Assembly: GCF_000585995.1 (NCBI RefSeq) | Contig: NZ_CP007410.1 | Span: 3,437,430 to 3,501,429, forward strand | DNA: 64,000 nucleotides | Direction: 5' to 3' | Origin: Pseudomonas brassicacearum | GTDB taxonomy: Bacteria > Pseudomonadota > Gammaproteobacteria > Pseudomonadales > Pseudomonadaceae | Part shown: piece after piece, positions 36,947 through 45,211 of the stretch | How the letters are laid out: every line of letters begins with the position of its first letter | Position numbering within the stretch: position 1 is the first letter of the stretch | Program-made: the position numbers and the translations under genes | The notes under the pieces: model-generated | Told to the model about the DNA's origin: nothing | The model's input: the letters and a program-made list of their open reading frames with translations, nothing else | Database searches by the model: none

Positions 36947-37205
36947 GTGTATATCCGTTTTTTCGGTAACGGCGGCTGGCGGTTCCGCCCTTACGGCGGC
37001 TCACTTTCGAAGAGCGCGAAAGTAAGCAAAGCGCTCTTGCCCCACCACTCGGCACCTCGCCTAGGCTCGGTGTGCCCTCACTCCGGCATTGCTCCGTGGG
37101 CCGCCGCGAAGGGCCATCCATGGCCCAGCGCGGCTAACCCGGCATCCATGCCGGGTTGCCCACTGCGCAATGCCTTCGTTCGGCCAGCGTGGTTTAACGG
37201 GGCGC
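36947..37205. repeat. Left arm of long inverted repeat
   Basis: An approximately 260-bp non-coding element running from GTGTATATCCGTTTTTTCGG to the GGTTTAACGGGGCG segment. An inverted, imperfect copy lies at 37502-37773. Internal palindromes such as CCGGCATCCATGCCGG are seen. Elements of this kind are common intergenic repeats in Pseudomonas and are often mis-annotated as small proteins. No transposase is present. Confidence 0.8.
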
Positions 37206-37270
37206 CTAGAATCAAAAGCCGGGCGAGGCGGCCTTATAGCCGACCTGGCTTAGCGTGAACGCGTTCCTCC

Positions 37271-37433
37271 TGTGGGAGCGAACTTGCTCGCGATAGCGGA
37301 GGGTCAGTTTGTGGTGATGTTGGCTGTGCTGACGCCATCGCGAGCAAGCTCGCTCCCACAGGTTTTTGTGTTGTGTGCAGATGCTGTGAACACCTGCTAC
37401 TCCATGTGGGAGCGAGCTTGCTCGCGATAGCGG
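37271..37433. repeat. Three REP units between the inverted-repeat arms
   Basis: TGTGGGAGCGAACTTGCTCGCGATAGCGG (37271), an inverted ATCGCGAGCAAGCTCGCTCCCACA (to about 37361), and a third direct unit TGTGGGAGCGAGCTTGCTCGCGA (37405). They fill the centre of the composite repeat. Confidence 0.85.
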
Positions 37434-37501
37434 TGGTTCAGCCACATAGATGCTGGACATACCCCCGCTCTGCTTTACTTTAGATCTTGATCTTGATCTG
37501 G

Positions 37502-37773
37502 ACGCCCCGTTAACCACGATGGCCGAACGTAGGTATTGCGCAGTGGGCACCTCGGCATGGATGCCGAGGTAGCCGCGCTGGACCATGGATGGTCCTTCGC
37601 GGCGGCCCACGGAGCAATGCCTACGTTCGGGCATGCCGAGCCCTAGCGAGGCACCGAGTGGTGGGGCAAAAGCGTTTTGCTTACTTTTCGCCGGGCCGCG
37701 CAGGCTTCTCAAAAGTGAGCCGCTGTAAGAGCGGAACCGCCAGCCGCCGTTACCGAAAAAACGGATATACACA
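37502..37773. repeat. Right arm of long inverted repeat
   Basis: The inverted partner of 36947-37205, ending CCGAAAAAACGGATATACAC. The arms differ by scattered substitutions and short indels, so this is an old or independently acquired pair rather than a fresh duplication. The arm ends about 125 bp from the stop of the PigE-like gene, inside an otherwise empty 1.1-kb gap (36767-37899). Confidence 0.8.
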
Positions 37774-37899
37774 CGACCTACCCCTCCAAAAAAATACAAT
37801 ACGAGCCAAAAAAACGGTGCCCCTTCTGAAAGAAGCACCATTGCCCCTCAAGTGAACAGCATTCCCTCGAAAGAGGGCTTTCGCCAGGCCTTCGATGCG

Positions 37900-40449
37900 T
37901 CAGGCGAGGAAGGTCGACATGTCCTTGCACACGGCGCTGAAAGCATCGACAAAATGCTGCGCTTCAACGTCATTGAGCACCAGCGGCGGCTGGATACGCA
38001 TGACCCGGTTGTTGTTGGCCGTGACGAAGGTCAACACGCCATGTTCCTGGGACAACTTGCTGACGAAACGCAAAACAAACATCTCCTCGAAGTTTTTCTC
38101 CACCTCACTGATAGCCTCCTCGATATGCCGCTTGGCCTTGCCCGAGAGCATGCGATAAGTGCCCGCGGCGTTGCCGGGAATGCGGCTGGCGAATTCGCGC
38201 ACGAAGGCCTCGACGCCGCCGTTGAAGCTGTATTCGAACTCGATGGCAATCATCAACCCGACGCCGCGCACTTCACGTATGAACGGGTATGGACTGACCG
38301 CTTCCGTCAGGGCCTGCTTGAGCTGCCCGCCCACCCGGGCGGCGTTGCCGGCCAGGTCTTGGGAGGTGATCACGTCGAGCGTCGCCAGCGCCGAAGCCGA
38401 TGCAAAGTTGCCGCCGCCGAAGGTCGAGGTGTGCAACGCAAAGGTGTCGATGCTGCCATAGGCACGGTCCCACAGCGCCGTGCTGGACAGCGTCGCGCCA
38501 ATGGGTACGGCCCCGCCGGACAACGACTTGGACAGCACCAGGATATCCGGCACCACGGCCTCCCACTCACAGGCGAACAACTTGCCGGTGCGGCCCAGGC
38601 CGGTCTGGATTTCATCGACGATCAACAGGCAATCGTAAGCACTGCAGAGCACGCGAACCTGCGTCAGATAGCCCGGCGGCGGCACGATCACCCCGCCCTC
38701 GCCTTGAATCGGTTCGAGGATGAAGGCGCCGACATCGCCCTGGCGCAAGGCACTTTCCAGCGCTGCCAGATCGCCGAAAGGGATCGAATCGCAGCGCGCC
38801 AGCAGAGGCTTGAAGGGGTCGCGGTGCTTGTCTCGCCCCGTGACCGACAAGGCCCCCAGGGTCTTGCCGTGATAGCCGTTGTCGCAATACAGGATGCGGG
38901 GTCGCTGCATGGCCGCCATCGCCAGCTTCAACGCCGCCTCGATCGCCTCGGTGCCCGAGTTGCTGAAGAACACCCGCTCCAGGTTGCCCGGTGCCAGCTC
39001 GCTCAGGCGCTGGGCCAGCAAGCTGGTCTGCAAGGGCACCGACACGTACTGGACGAACGTAGGGTATTGCTGTTGCAGATACGCCTGTAACGCCTGGTTG
39101 ATGAGCGGATGGTTGTGCCCGGTATTGAGGCAGCCGTAGCCGGCGACGAAATCCAGGTAACGGCCGCCGTCCAGGTCCGTCAGCCAGCAACCGCTGCCAT
39201 GGGTGAACACTCGCTCGATGTGGTTGAACTGGTAGAACTCGCGCAGCACCGGGTTGATGTGCTGGCCGAAGCAACGCAAGGCTTCGGCGCGCAGGGCCGC
39301 GGGTTGATCGGCTTGTCGTTCGACGGGCGCGCTGCCGTGGGCGCTCCGATGGAATCGCCGCAGGGCCTGAAAATCCGCGTCGTCCAGGCGCTCGCCATAA
39401 GACGCCATGGGCGATGGCGAGAAACCGTGCAATTGGGCGATGCGGCCAATTTCCAGCACCCGTTCCTCGGGCAATTCGCGGCCGATCGAAAACGCTTCGG
39501 CACGCCCCTCCAAAGCCAGCACCAGGGTTTCCGCCAGGCAGCCATTCAGGAATTTTTTCGGCGCCAGCCCCAGGGTTTCAGTGCCGAAGCGTACTTGCGT
39601 GCTCGCCGACACCAGGCCACCGTCAATAATCAGGATGTCCTGGCGGTCTTGATGAAACGGCAACACATCGCGGGGCAGCGCGGCGTCCACCACCACCGAC
39701 CCCGGCGCCAGCCGGTAAGGGTCAATCACCCCACCGCTGGATGTCGCCGCCACGTAAAAACGCACCTGGTCGTAGCAACTGTCGATATCCGCCGTCAGCC
39801 GCACTTGCCCGTGAAACTGCGCCGGCAGCCAGGCCAGGCTTTCTCGGCCCTGCTCCGCGCTGCCGCGATGAACCAGGCGCAGGCGACAGCCGTCGCGGGC
39901 CAGGAGCTTGGCGATGACCAAGGCAATCGAACCGGGATAACCCACCACGGCCACTTCACTGTCGGCCGGCGCCACCTCCAGCCGGGCCATGGCCTCCAGC
40001 ACATTCTTGTACGCGGCGTAGGCAGTCAGCGAATTCCCGGTGGTTACCGGCACGCCGCTGCGGTCCAGGGTCTGTAACCCGCGGTTGCCGACAATCGCGG
40101 TAAACCCACCGAGGCCGACCAGTTGCGCGCCCTCCTGCTGCAGGCTATGCACGCCTTCAAGTACCCGTGCAGCAATGGTTCGCGGCTGGCTGAGCATTTG
40201 CTCGGCGGTCAGCGGCAGATAATGCAAGATACCTTCGCACACCGCGCCACTGGCGCTGACGATGCGCCCGAAGTCTGCGAACGGCACCAGATTGCGCGCC
40301 TGCCACAGCTGCGCCTGATAGCCGCGATCCTGTTCAACGAGTGTGCGGTCCAACAAGTCGATGATCTTCACCTGACGCTGCAGGGCAATGGAGGTCGGGT
40401 GGGCGATGAAGCCGAATTTCATGGGAGTGTGTCCTTGGCAAGGGTTCAT
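37900..40449 (-). CDS. PigE-like fusion: thioester reductase domain + class III aminotransferase
   Basis: An 849-residue bifunctional enzyme. Residues about 10-355 resemble NAD(P)H acyl-thioester reductases (cyanobacterial acyl-ACP reductase type): LGGFTAIVG, VTTGNSLTAY, VVGYPGSIALVIAKLLA, CLAETLVLALEGR. Residues about 400-849 are a PLP class III aminotransferase: FFSNSGTEAIEAALKLA, DEIQTGLGRTG and Lys near 635 in LVLSKSLSGGAVPIGA. The same architecture is known in PigE of prodigiosin synthesis, which makes the amine that closes to the pyrrole. ATGA-coupled to the PigD-like gene; an ATG at 40422 is an alternative start. Confidence 0.9.
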   Translation of the reverse strand: MNPCQGHTPMKFGFIAHPTSIALQRQVKIIDLLDRTLVEQDRGYQAQLWQARNLVPFADFGRIVSASGAVCEGILHYLPLTAEQMLSQPRTIAARVLEGVHSLQQEGAQLVGLGGFTAIVGNRGLQTLDRSGVPVTTGNSLTAYAAYKNVLEAMARLEVAPADSEVAVVGYPGSIALVIAKLLARDGCRLRLVHRGSAEQGRESLAWLPAQFHGQVRLTADIDSCYDQVRFYVAATSSGGVIDPYRLAPGSVVVDAALPRDVLPFHQDRQDILIIDGGLVSASTQVRFGTETLGLAPKKFLNGCLAETLVLALEGRAEAFSIGRELPEERVLEIGRIAQLHGFSPSPMASYGERLDDADFQALRRFHRSAHGSAPVERQADQPAALRAEALRCFGQHINPVLREFYQFNHIERVFTHGSGCWLTDLDGGRYLDFVAGYGCLNTGHNHPLINQALQAYLQQQYPTFVQYVSVPLQTSLLAQRLSELAPGNLERVFFSNSGTEAIEAALKLAMAAMQRPRILYCDNGYHGKTLGALSVTGRDKHRDPFKPLLARCDSIPFGDLAALESALRQGDVGAFILEPIQGEGGVIVPPPGYLTQVRVLCSAYDCLLIVDEIQTGLGRTGKLFACEWEAVVPDILVLSKSLSGGAVPIGATLSSTALWDRAYGSIDTFALHTSTFGGGNFASASALATLDVITSQDLAGNAARVGGQLKQALTEAVSPYPFIREVRGVGLMIAIEFEYSFNGGVEAFVREFASRIPGNAAGTYRMLSGKAKRHIEEAISEVEKNFEEMFVLRFVSKLSQEHGVLTFVTANNNRVMRIQPPLVLNDVEAQHFVDAFSAVCKDMSTFLA

Positions 40450-42860
40450 TGACGGTTCCAGGCGGTTTCGGAGACCAGGCTCAAACCGTCGCCCTCCGAG
40501 TTATGGGCCAGCAATACGTCGAAGATGTTCAGTCGTCCGGGTTGCGTCAGGGCCTGGCGCAAGGCGGCTTCATCGAACTTGACGAGGCGTTCGCGGTGCA
40601 CGCTGAGGGCCCCGATCCGTTCCAGCGGTGCGGCCATTGCGCCAGCGCTGGTCACGGCGACTTGCTGGGCGCCGTTATGGGCATAGCGTTTGTCGAGGTA
40701 CGTCTGGATCAGCGACAACATGCCGTTGGTGAGGTAGAACAGACTGACGTTGCGCTGGTTCGTCGAGGGGTCCTGGGCCAGCCCTTCAGCCAGGCGCGCC
40801 TCGATATCCGGCACCAGGGCCCGGGCGCCATCGCCGACGAAGGCCAGGACATTGCCCTCGCCGGTCATGGCGATATACGGCAAAGCCATCAGCGCATCCC
40901 CCATCAACGCCCGGCCATACCATCCGGAAAAACCCGGGTCGGTGCGCGGCACGTTACGCACCGCCGAGATACCGCAACGACCGACATCGTAGACGCCGAT
41001 GTAGCGATAATCCTGGCGCTCGATCAGCTCGCGCACCAAGTGACCGAGCCGATGGAAAAAGTAGTTGGCGGTCATGGGCAGGGTCTCGATGTGATCCGCA
41101 GCCACGGTTTCGCTGCGTTGCGCCATTTCCCGCAGCTTGTCACGCCGCAGCGCGAGCACCTGCGGTTCGACCTGCAGTCCACGCTCGATATGGCCGAGGA
41201 ATTCGTCCAGCGGCACATCCAGTGCCAGGTCGGTGAACGGCGAAAGGTGCCGCGGTTCATGATTGACCTGCACCACCCGCAGCTGACGCTTGAGCTTGCC
41301 TTCGGAAAACGGCGTGGCGGCCTGGTCGACCTTGCTCTTGAGAAAGAACACGCAGTGCTCCTGGGCGCCGTTCAACTCATGCTCGCAATGCATGAACTGA
41401 TAGACCCGCCGACTGAACCCATACAGGGACAGTGGCCCAAGGTACTCGGGCACCGCCCGTCCCTCGTAATAAGGGCCGACACTGCCGGGTTGGGTAATGC
41501 TGTCCGCCAGGCCGATGGCGCCACGCTCGGCCAGGGCGTGCACCCGGCGACGCTGCTCGGTGCTGAGCTTGCCGCACTGCCATAACACATGCACCGGCTC
41601 GTGATTGATCAGATGCAGGGCCCGGTCCAGCGCGTCGGCCTGACGTGTGTCGGGGCGCCAGGCCGGCGCGGAGATGATTTCGGGCAGGCGCACGTCCAAC
41701 GGCACCTGGGGTCGGGATTCGAGCACCCCCTGGGTGGCCAGGATGAACACCGGCTCGGGCCGCTCGGCGAGCATGGCGAAGGCTTCTTCCAGACGCGGGC
41801 CGATCTCCTCGACCTTCCGGATGAAGACCTGACGCAACCCCCGGGCCTCGATGACCCGACAGCCGTCGTTGTCCAGGTCGTGGGTGCCCTGGAAGGCAAA
41901 CCAGACGTTCTCCGGGCTGTCGGCACAGACGATCAGCCCCGGGGCACCGAGGCGCTTGAGGTTGGCCAGGGTGCCGCGAAACTCATCGATCATGCCCGAG
42001 GTCACGGTAATCACGTAGGCCCGGCCAAACAACTGCCAGCCGGCCATGGCGGCGACCGCCAGGCTGTGTTCGTTGCAGCCGCCCAGGCAACGTACGCCGG
42101 TGCCGGCGACGTTCTGCTGCATCGACTGGATGAGCCCCGCCACCATCGACCCGGTGTAGGCATGAAAGTCCCAACGCTGCTGCCAGCGGCTGCACATGAA
42201 CCGGGTGATTTCCGTCGCCAGGCTCACCGACAGCAACGGGCCGCTGATGGAACGTGCCAGCAAACGATTGAAGTGCGCGTGTTCCAGATGATCGAGGATG
42301 ATGCGTAACAGGTCCGCCCGACGCGCCGCCCGGTCCTGCCCCGCCACCCGCAGATGACGATTGCCGCTGATCCGGTTCATCCATCCCGGCAGCGCCGGCA
42401 AGGCGCAATACAGCAGCGCCGAATGAGGCGACAGGCGTGAGCCGGGCGCGGCGGCGATCAGTTCATCAAAGGGATCCTGGTCCCCGGCCTCGGTTTGCTG
42501 ACAAAGGTCGAGAATGAACAGTTCGTTGGATAACACAGGGGTTTGCCGTCGCAGACTTTGCCGGGCGGCTTGGGGCGAATCGAAGGTCAGCACCCACAAC
42601 TCCGGTAGCGCCGCCGCAGCGGATGGATTGCCCTGCAGATAGTGCTGCGCCTGGACCATCAGGGTTTCCAGGACAGCTTCGCCGTGGGGCCTGGGACCCA
42701 AGGCTTGGTGCATCGACTCACAGCCTCTGATCGAGAGCGGCCAGTCGGGAGTATTGGCCGGGGGCTGCAAGCAGGCCTGCAAATACTCGACGACAAATGC
42801 CACATCCTCGATCAGAGGCTGCGTCTGGGTAATCAAACAGATGCCTAAGGTTGCCTTCAT
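40446..42860 (-). CDS. PigD-like thiamine-diphosphate-dependent enzyme
   Basis: An 804-residue ThDP enzyme. The Pyr domain has the Glu that activates ThDP in GGCNEHSLAVAAMAGWQLFG (about residue 265). The PP domain has the Mg/ThDP motif FVGDGARALVPDIE followed about 30 residues on by YLTNGML. The N-terminal about 200-residue extension also fits PigD, which adds the two-carbon unit of pyruvate to an enal (Stetter-type 1,4-addition). Pairing with the PigE-like gene immediately downstream supports this. ATGs at 42869 and 42860 are both possible; the second is better placed relative to AGGA. Confidence 0.87.
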   Translation of the reverse strand: MKATLGICLITQTQPLIEDVAFVVEYLQACLQPPANTPDWPLSIRGCESMHQALGPRPHGEAVLETLMVQAQHYLQGNPSAAAALPELWVLTFDSPQAARQSLRRQTPVLSNELFILDLCQQTEAGDQDPFDELIAAAPGSRLSPHSALLYCALPALPGWMNRISGNRHLRVAGQDRAARRADLLRIILDHLEHAHFNRLLARSISGPLLSVSLATEITRFMCSRWQQRWDFHAYTGSMVAGLIQSMQQNVAGTGVRCLGGCNEHSLAVAAMAGWQLFGRAYVITVTSGMIDEFRGTLANLKRLGAPGLIVCADSPENVWFAFQGTHDLDNDGCRVIEARGLRQVFIRKVEEIGPRLEEAFAMLAERPEPVFILATQGVLESRPQVPLDVRLPEIISAPAWRPDTRQADALDRALHLINHEPVHVLWQCGKLSTEQRRRVHALAERGAIGLADSITQPGSVGPYYEGRAVPEYLGPLSLYGFSRRVYQFMHCEHELNGAQEHCVFFLKSKVDQAATPFSEGKLKRQLRVVQVNHEPRHLSPFTDLALDVPLDEFLGHIERGLQVEPQVLALRRDKLREMAQRSETVAADHIETLPMTANYFFHRLGHLVRELIERQDYRYIGVYDVGRCGISAVRNVPRTDPGFSGWYGRALMGDALMALPYIAMTGEGNVLAFVGDGARALVPDIEARLAEGLAQDPSTNQRNVSLFYLTNGMLSLIQTYLDKRYAHNGAQQVAVTSAGAMAAPLERIGALSVHRERLVKFDEAALRQALTQPGRLNIFDVLLAHNSEGDGLSLVSETAWNRQ

Positions 42861-42871
42861 GGACTCCATTC

Positions 42872-44164
42872 CTATTGGGTCGAACTGATTGGGGGGGCGT
42901 GTTGTTCTCTGGCTCGGTCAGCCCGACCGACGGGGGCACAGGCATCCGCCGTGACCTGGGCAATCGAGCGCCGCGCCGCCATCGCCAGGACGCATACGCC
43001 GAGCATTGCCAGGGACAAACCGGCAAGCATTCCCGCCGGGCCGCTGCGGTCGAGCAACGCTCCGGCGCCGATTGGCACCAAGAGGCGCGTGAGTACAAAC
43101 AGACTGGCCTGGAAGCCGTAGTCGTTGGCCTGGTGGTGGCGGCGGGAGAAAAACATCATCAGGCCGAACATCAGGCTCGACACCGCGCCCATGGCCGTGG
43201 CCAGGAGATAAGCCGCCGCCACCAACCATGGCGTCGAGGCCTGGAGCCAGACCGCACCGGTCAATGCCAACAGCGCCAACAAGGCACCCACCATGAACCA
43301 AGGTGTCACCCGTGCCGGGCCCAGACGCTGCACCAGTCTTGCGCCCAGTACACTCGCCAGGGCGCCGACCACTCCACCGCCGACACCGGCGATCCAGGCC
43401 ACCTCTTGCACGGGCATTCCCTGGTCCAGCAACAGTGGCTTGAGGTAAAGCCACGCAGCGCCGAGAAAGGGAAAACCGCTGAGCAGCAGCCAGATCCAGA
43501 GGCGTGCACCGGGCTGCCGGAAATAACCGGACCAATCGACCCGCGACGGCCTGGTGGCTTGGCGGCCTTCATCCCTGGCCTCGCCCTCGTGCAACAGCCC
43601 GAGAAACGGCAGCGCCAGCAGCAAACCCGCGGCCATCAGCAGAAACGGCGCCTGCCAGCCCCAGCGGTCCTGCACCAACAGCATGACGCCGGCGCCCACG
43701 ATGGCGGCGAGAAACAGCGCTGCCGAACGGATCCCCCCTGCGCGCAAGCGCTGCGTTTGGGGCAATAACTTGATGGCCAGGGCATTGACCGGAATGTCGG
43801 CCCAGGTCGCCAGTACGCCGGCGGCGAAAGCCAGGCCGAACAGGAACAGGCGATTGGCAGTGATCGCCTGTTGGCTGGCCAGCACCAGCAATAGCGCCAA
43901 CAGCAGGCACAGCACCAGTGCCCAAAGACGATAGTGGCCTCGGACGGACCGATAACGTTGCACGGGCAAGGCCAACAGGAATTTGAACACCGCCGGCAAC
44001 CCCGTCAGTTGGAACAACCCGATGTCAGTGCCGGACCAGCCGTGTTCGCGCATGACCAGGGGAAGCCCCAGCAGCAGGTAGATGCTGGGCACCGCGAGGA
44101 CGAAATGGAGCCAGCCGAACAGCCATTGGAGCCGCCACATGCGGGCGCTTTCCTCGTTTTTCAT
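42872..44164 (-). CDS. MFS permease, RhtX/FptX/AmpG-like (possible siderophore importer)
   Basis: A 430-residue inner-membrane protein with about 12 hydrophobic segments. The start (LLLGLPLVMREHGWSGTDIGLFQLTGLPAVFKFLLA) follows the RhtX/FptX pattern of single-component siderophore permeases. As the cluster has a TonB receptor but no ABC importer, this is the best candidate to carry the metal complex into the cytoplasm. The other MFS gene at 28823 would then be the exporter. The assignment of direction is inferred. The start overlaps the methyltransferase stop by 4 nt. Confidence 0.75.
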   Translation of the reverse strand: MKNEESARMWRLQWLFGWLHFVLAVPSIYLLLGLPLVMREHGWSGTDIGLFQLTGLPAVFKFLLALPVQRYRSVRGHYRLWALVLCLLLALLLVLASQQAITANRLFLFGLAFAAGVLATWADIPVNALAIKLLPQTQRLRAGGIRSAALFLAAIVGAGVMLLVQDRWGWQAPFLLMAAGLLLALPFLGLLHEGEARDEGRQATRPSRVDWSGYFRQPGARLWIWLLLSGFPFLGAAWLYLKPLLLDQGMPVQEVAWIAGVGGGVVGALASVLGARLVQRLGPARVTPWFMVGALLALLALTGAVWLQASTPWLVAAAYLLATAMGAVSSLMFGLMMFFSRRHHQANDYGFQASLFVLTRLLVPIGAGALLDRSGPAGMLAGLSLAMLGVCVLAMAARRSIAQVTADACAPVGRADRAREQHAPPISSTQ

Positions 44165-45204
44165 GGGCGGCTCCGACGCGCCACTTGCACCGCGACCGGC
44201 GCGACGGCAAAGGCCACTTCAGGGTAATGGTCGATGTCGACAAATCCTGCCTGAGCCAATGCATCGGCCAGGCCGCCGGCGTGGGTGACCTGGCGACCGA
44301 GCATCTGCATCGACAGGTAGTAAGGCATGACCCGCCGGGCCAGCTCCGGATCCATCGGGACCTCGGCATGGGCACTGACCAGCACGCCGCCGGGACGCAA
44401 CGCCGCGTGGATTTTCTCCAGGCTCGCCGCCAGGTCCGGGACAAAGTGCAGCACCGAGGAACACCAGATCAGGTCATAACCCTCACCGATGTCATCGTTT
44501 GCCAGGTCCCCGCCACGGACCGTGAGGCGCTGCTGGAGGCCGGCCTTGTTGATATTTTCCGCCGCCACGCTGACGGTCTGGGGGAAATCGAACACCTCAC
44601 CGCTCAACAACGGGTTGTCCCGGGCCAATGCAATCGCTACCAGCCCTGGCCCGCCCCCCAAGTCCAGGAATCGACGGGCATGGGCGAACTCGGGAATCCG
44701 TGCCATCAGGCGCAACGCCACCTCCACGGTGACAGCCCGTTGCTCCTGGGCCAGTTGCAGACGCGCAGCGGCCGTCCAGTTCTCAATGGTGGTCGCCACG
44801 TTCGGCGCCTGCCCGCTGGGCTGCCCCGCCCGTACCTGGTCGCCCAACTGTCCACCGAAATGGCGAAGCCCGCGCAGGCGGAACGTCCACGCATCGCCGC
44901 AGTAGTCCGGTGCCTCGGCGCGCAGATAATCGTGGGCCACGGCGGCGTTTTGGTAACGCGGCGGTTGCTGTTGGTCACGGACCAACAAGGCCATGCTCCA
45001 CAGCGCCTCCAACCAGTAACCGGTGTTCACGGGGTCGAGTTGCAACTGCCGGGCAATGGTCTGCGCCGTGACAGGCACTTGCAGCAAGTTGAACAACTTC
45101 CACTCCAACGCAATGCGCAGAGCGTCGGCGCGAACGCCAGCCAAGGTCAGGTCCCAGTAAGGCTGCAGGGGATGAGGTGTTGCCAGGTCGATTCCATTCA
45201 TCAT
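44161..45204 (-). CDS. SAM-dependent O-/S-methyltransferase (methyltransf_2 type)
   Basis: A 347-residue class I methyltransferase. The N-terminal winged-helix dimerisation domain has IALEWKLFNLLQVPVTAQTIARQL. The SAM loop is FLDLGGGPGLVAIALA (about residue 180), then GGDL and IWCSSVLHFVPD. The second half of this family sets substrate choice, which I cannot read. S-methylation of a thiocarboxylate, known as a detoxifying or capping step in related clusters, is one option; O- or N-methylation is equally possible. ATGs at 45222, 45204 and 45201 compete; 45204 has the best-spaced GAG. Confidence 0.83.
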   Translation of the reverse strand: MMNGIDLATPHPLQPYWDLTLAGVRADALRIALEWKLFNLLQVPVTAQTIARQLQLDPVNTGYWLEALWSMALLVRDQQQPPRYQNAAVAHDYLRAEAPDYCGDAWTFRLRGLRHFGGQLGDQVRAGQPSGQAPNVATTIENWTAAARLQLAQEQRAVTVEVALRLMARIPEFAHARRFLDLGGGPGLVAIALARDNPLLSGEVFDFPQTVSVAAENINKAGLQQRLTVRGGDLANDDIGEGYDLIWCSSVLHFVPDLAASLEKIHAALRPGGVLVSAHAEVPMDPELARRVMPYYLSMQMLGRQVTHAGGLADALAQAGFVDIDHYPEVAFAVAPVAVQVARRSRP

Positions 45205-45211
45205 TCGTCGC

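Noticed and set aside
36885..37841. Small open frames within the inverted-repeat arms
   Set aside because: Frames of this kind (YIRFFGNGGWRFR wording) accompany a multi-copy non-coding repeat and lack ribosome-binding sites; treated as part of the repeat.
37900..42860. Cluster identity as prodigiosin biosynthesis
   Set aside because: Only the PigD/PigE-like pair is present; the bipyrrole pathway and condensing enzyme are missing.
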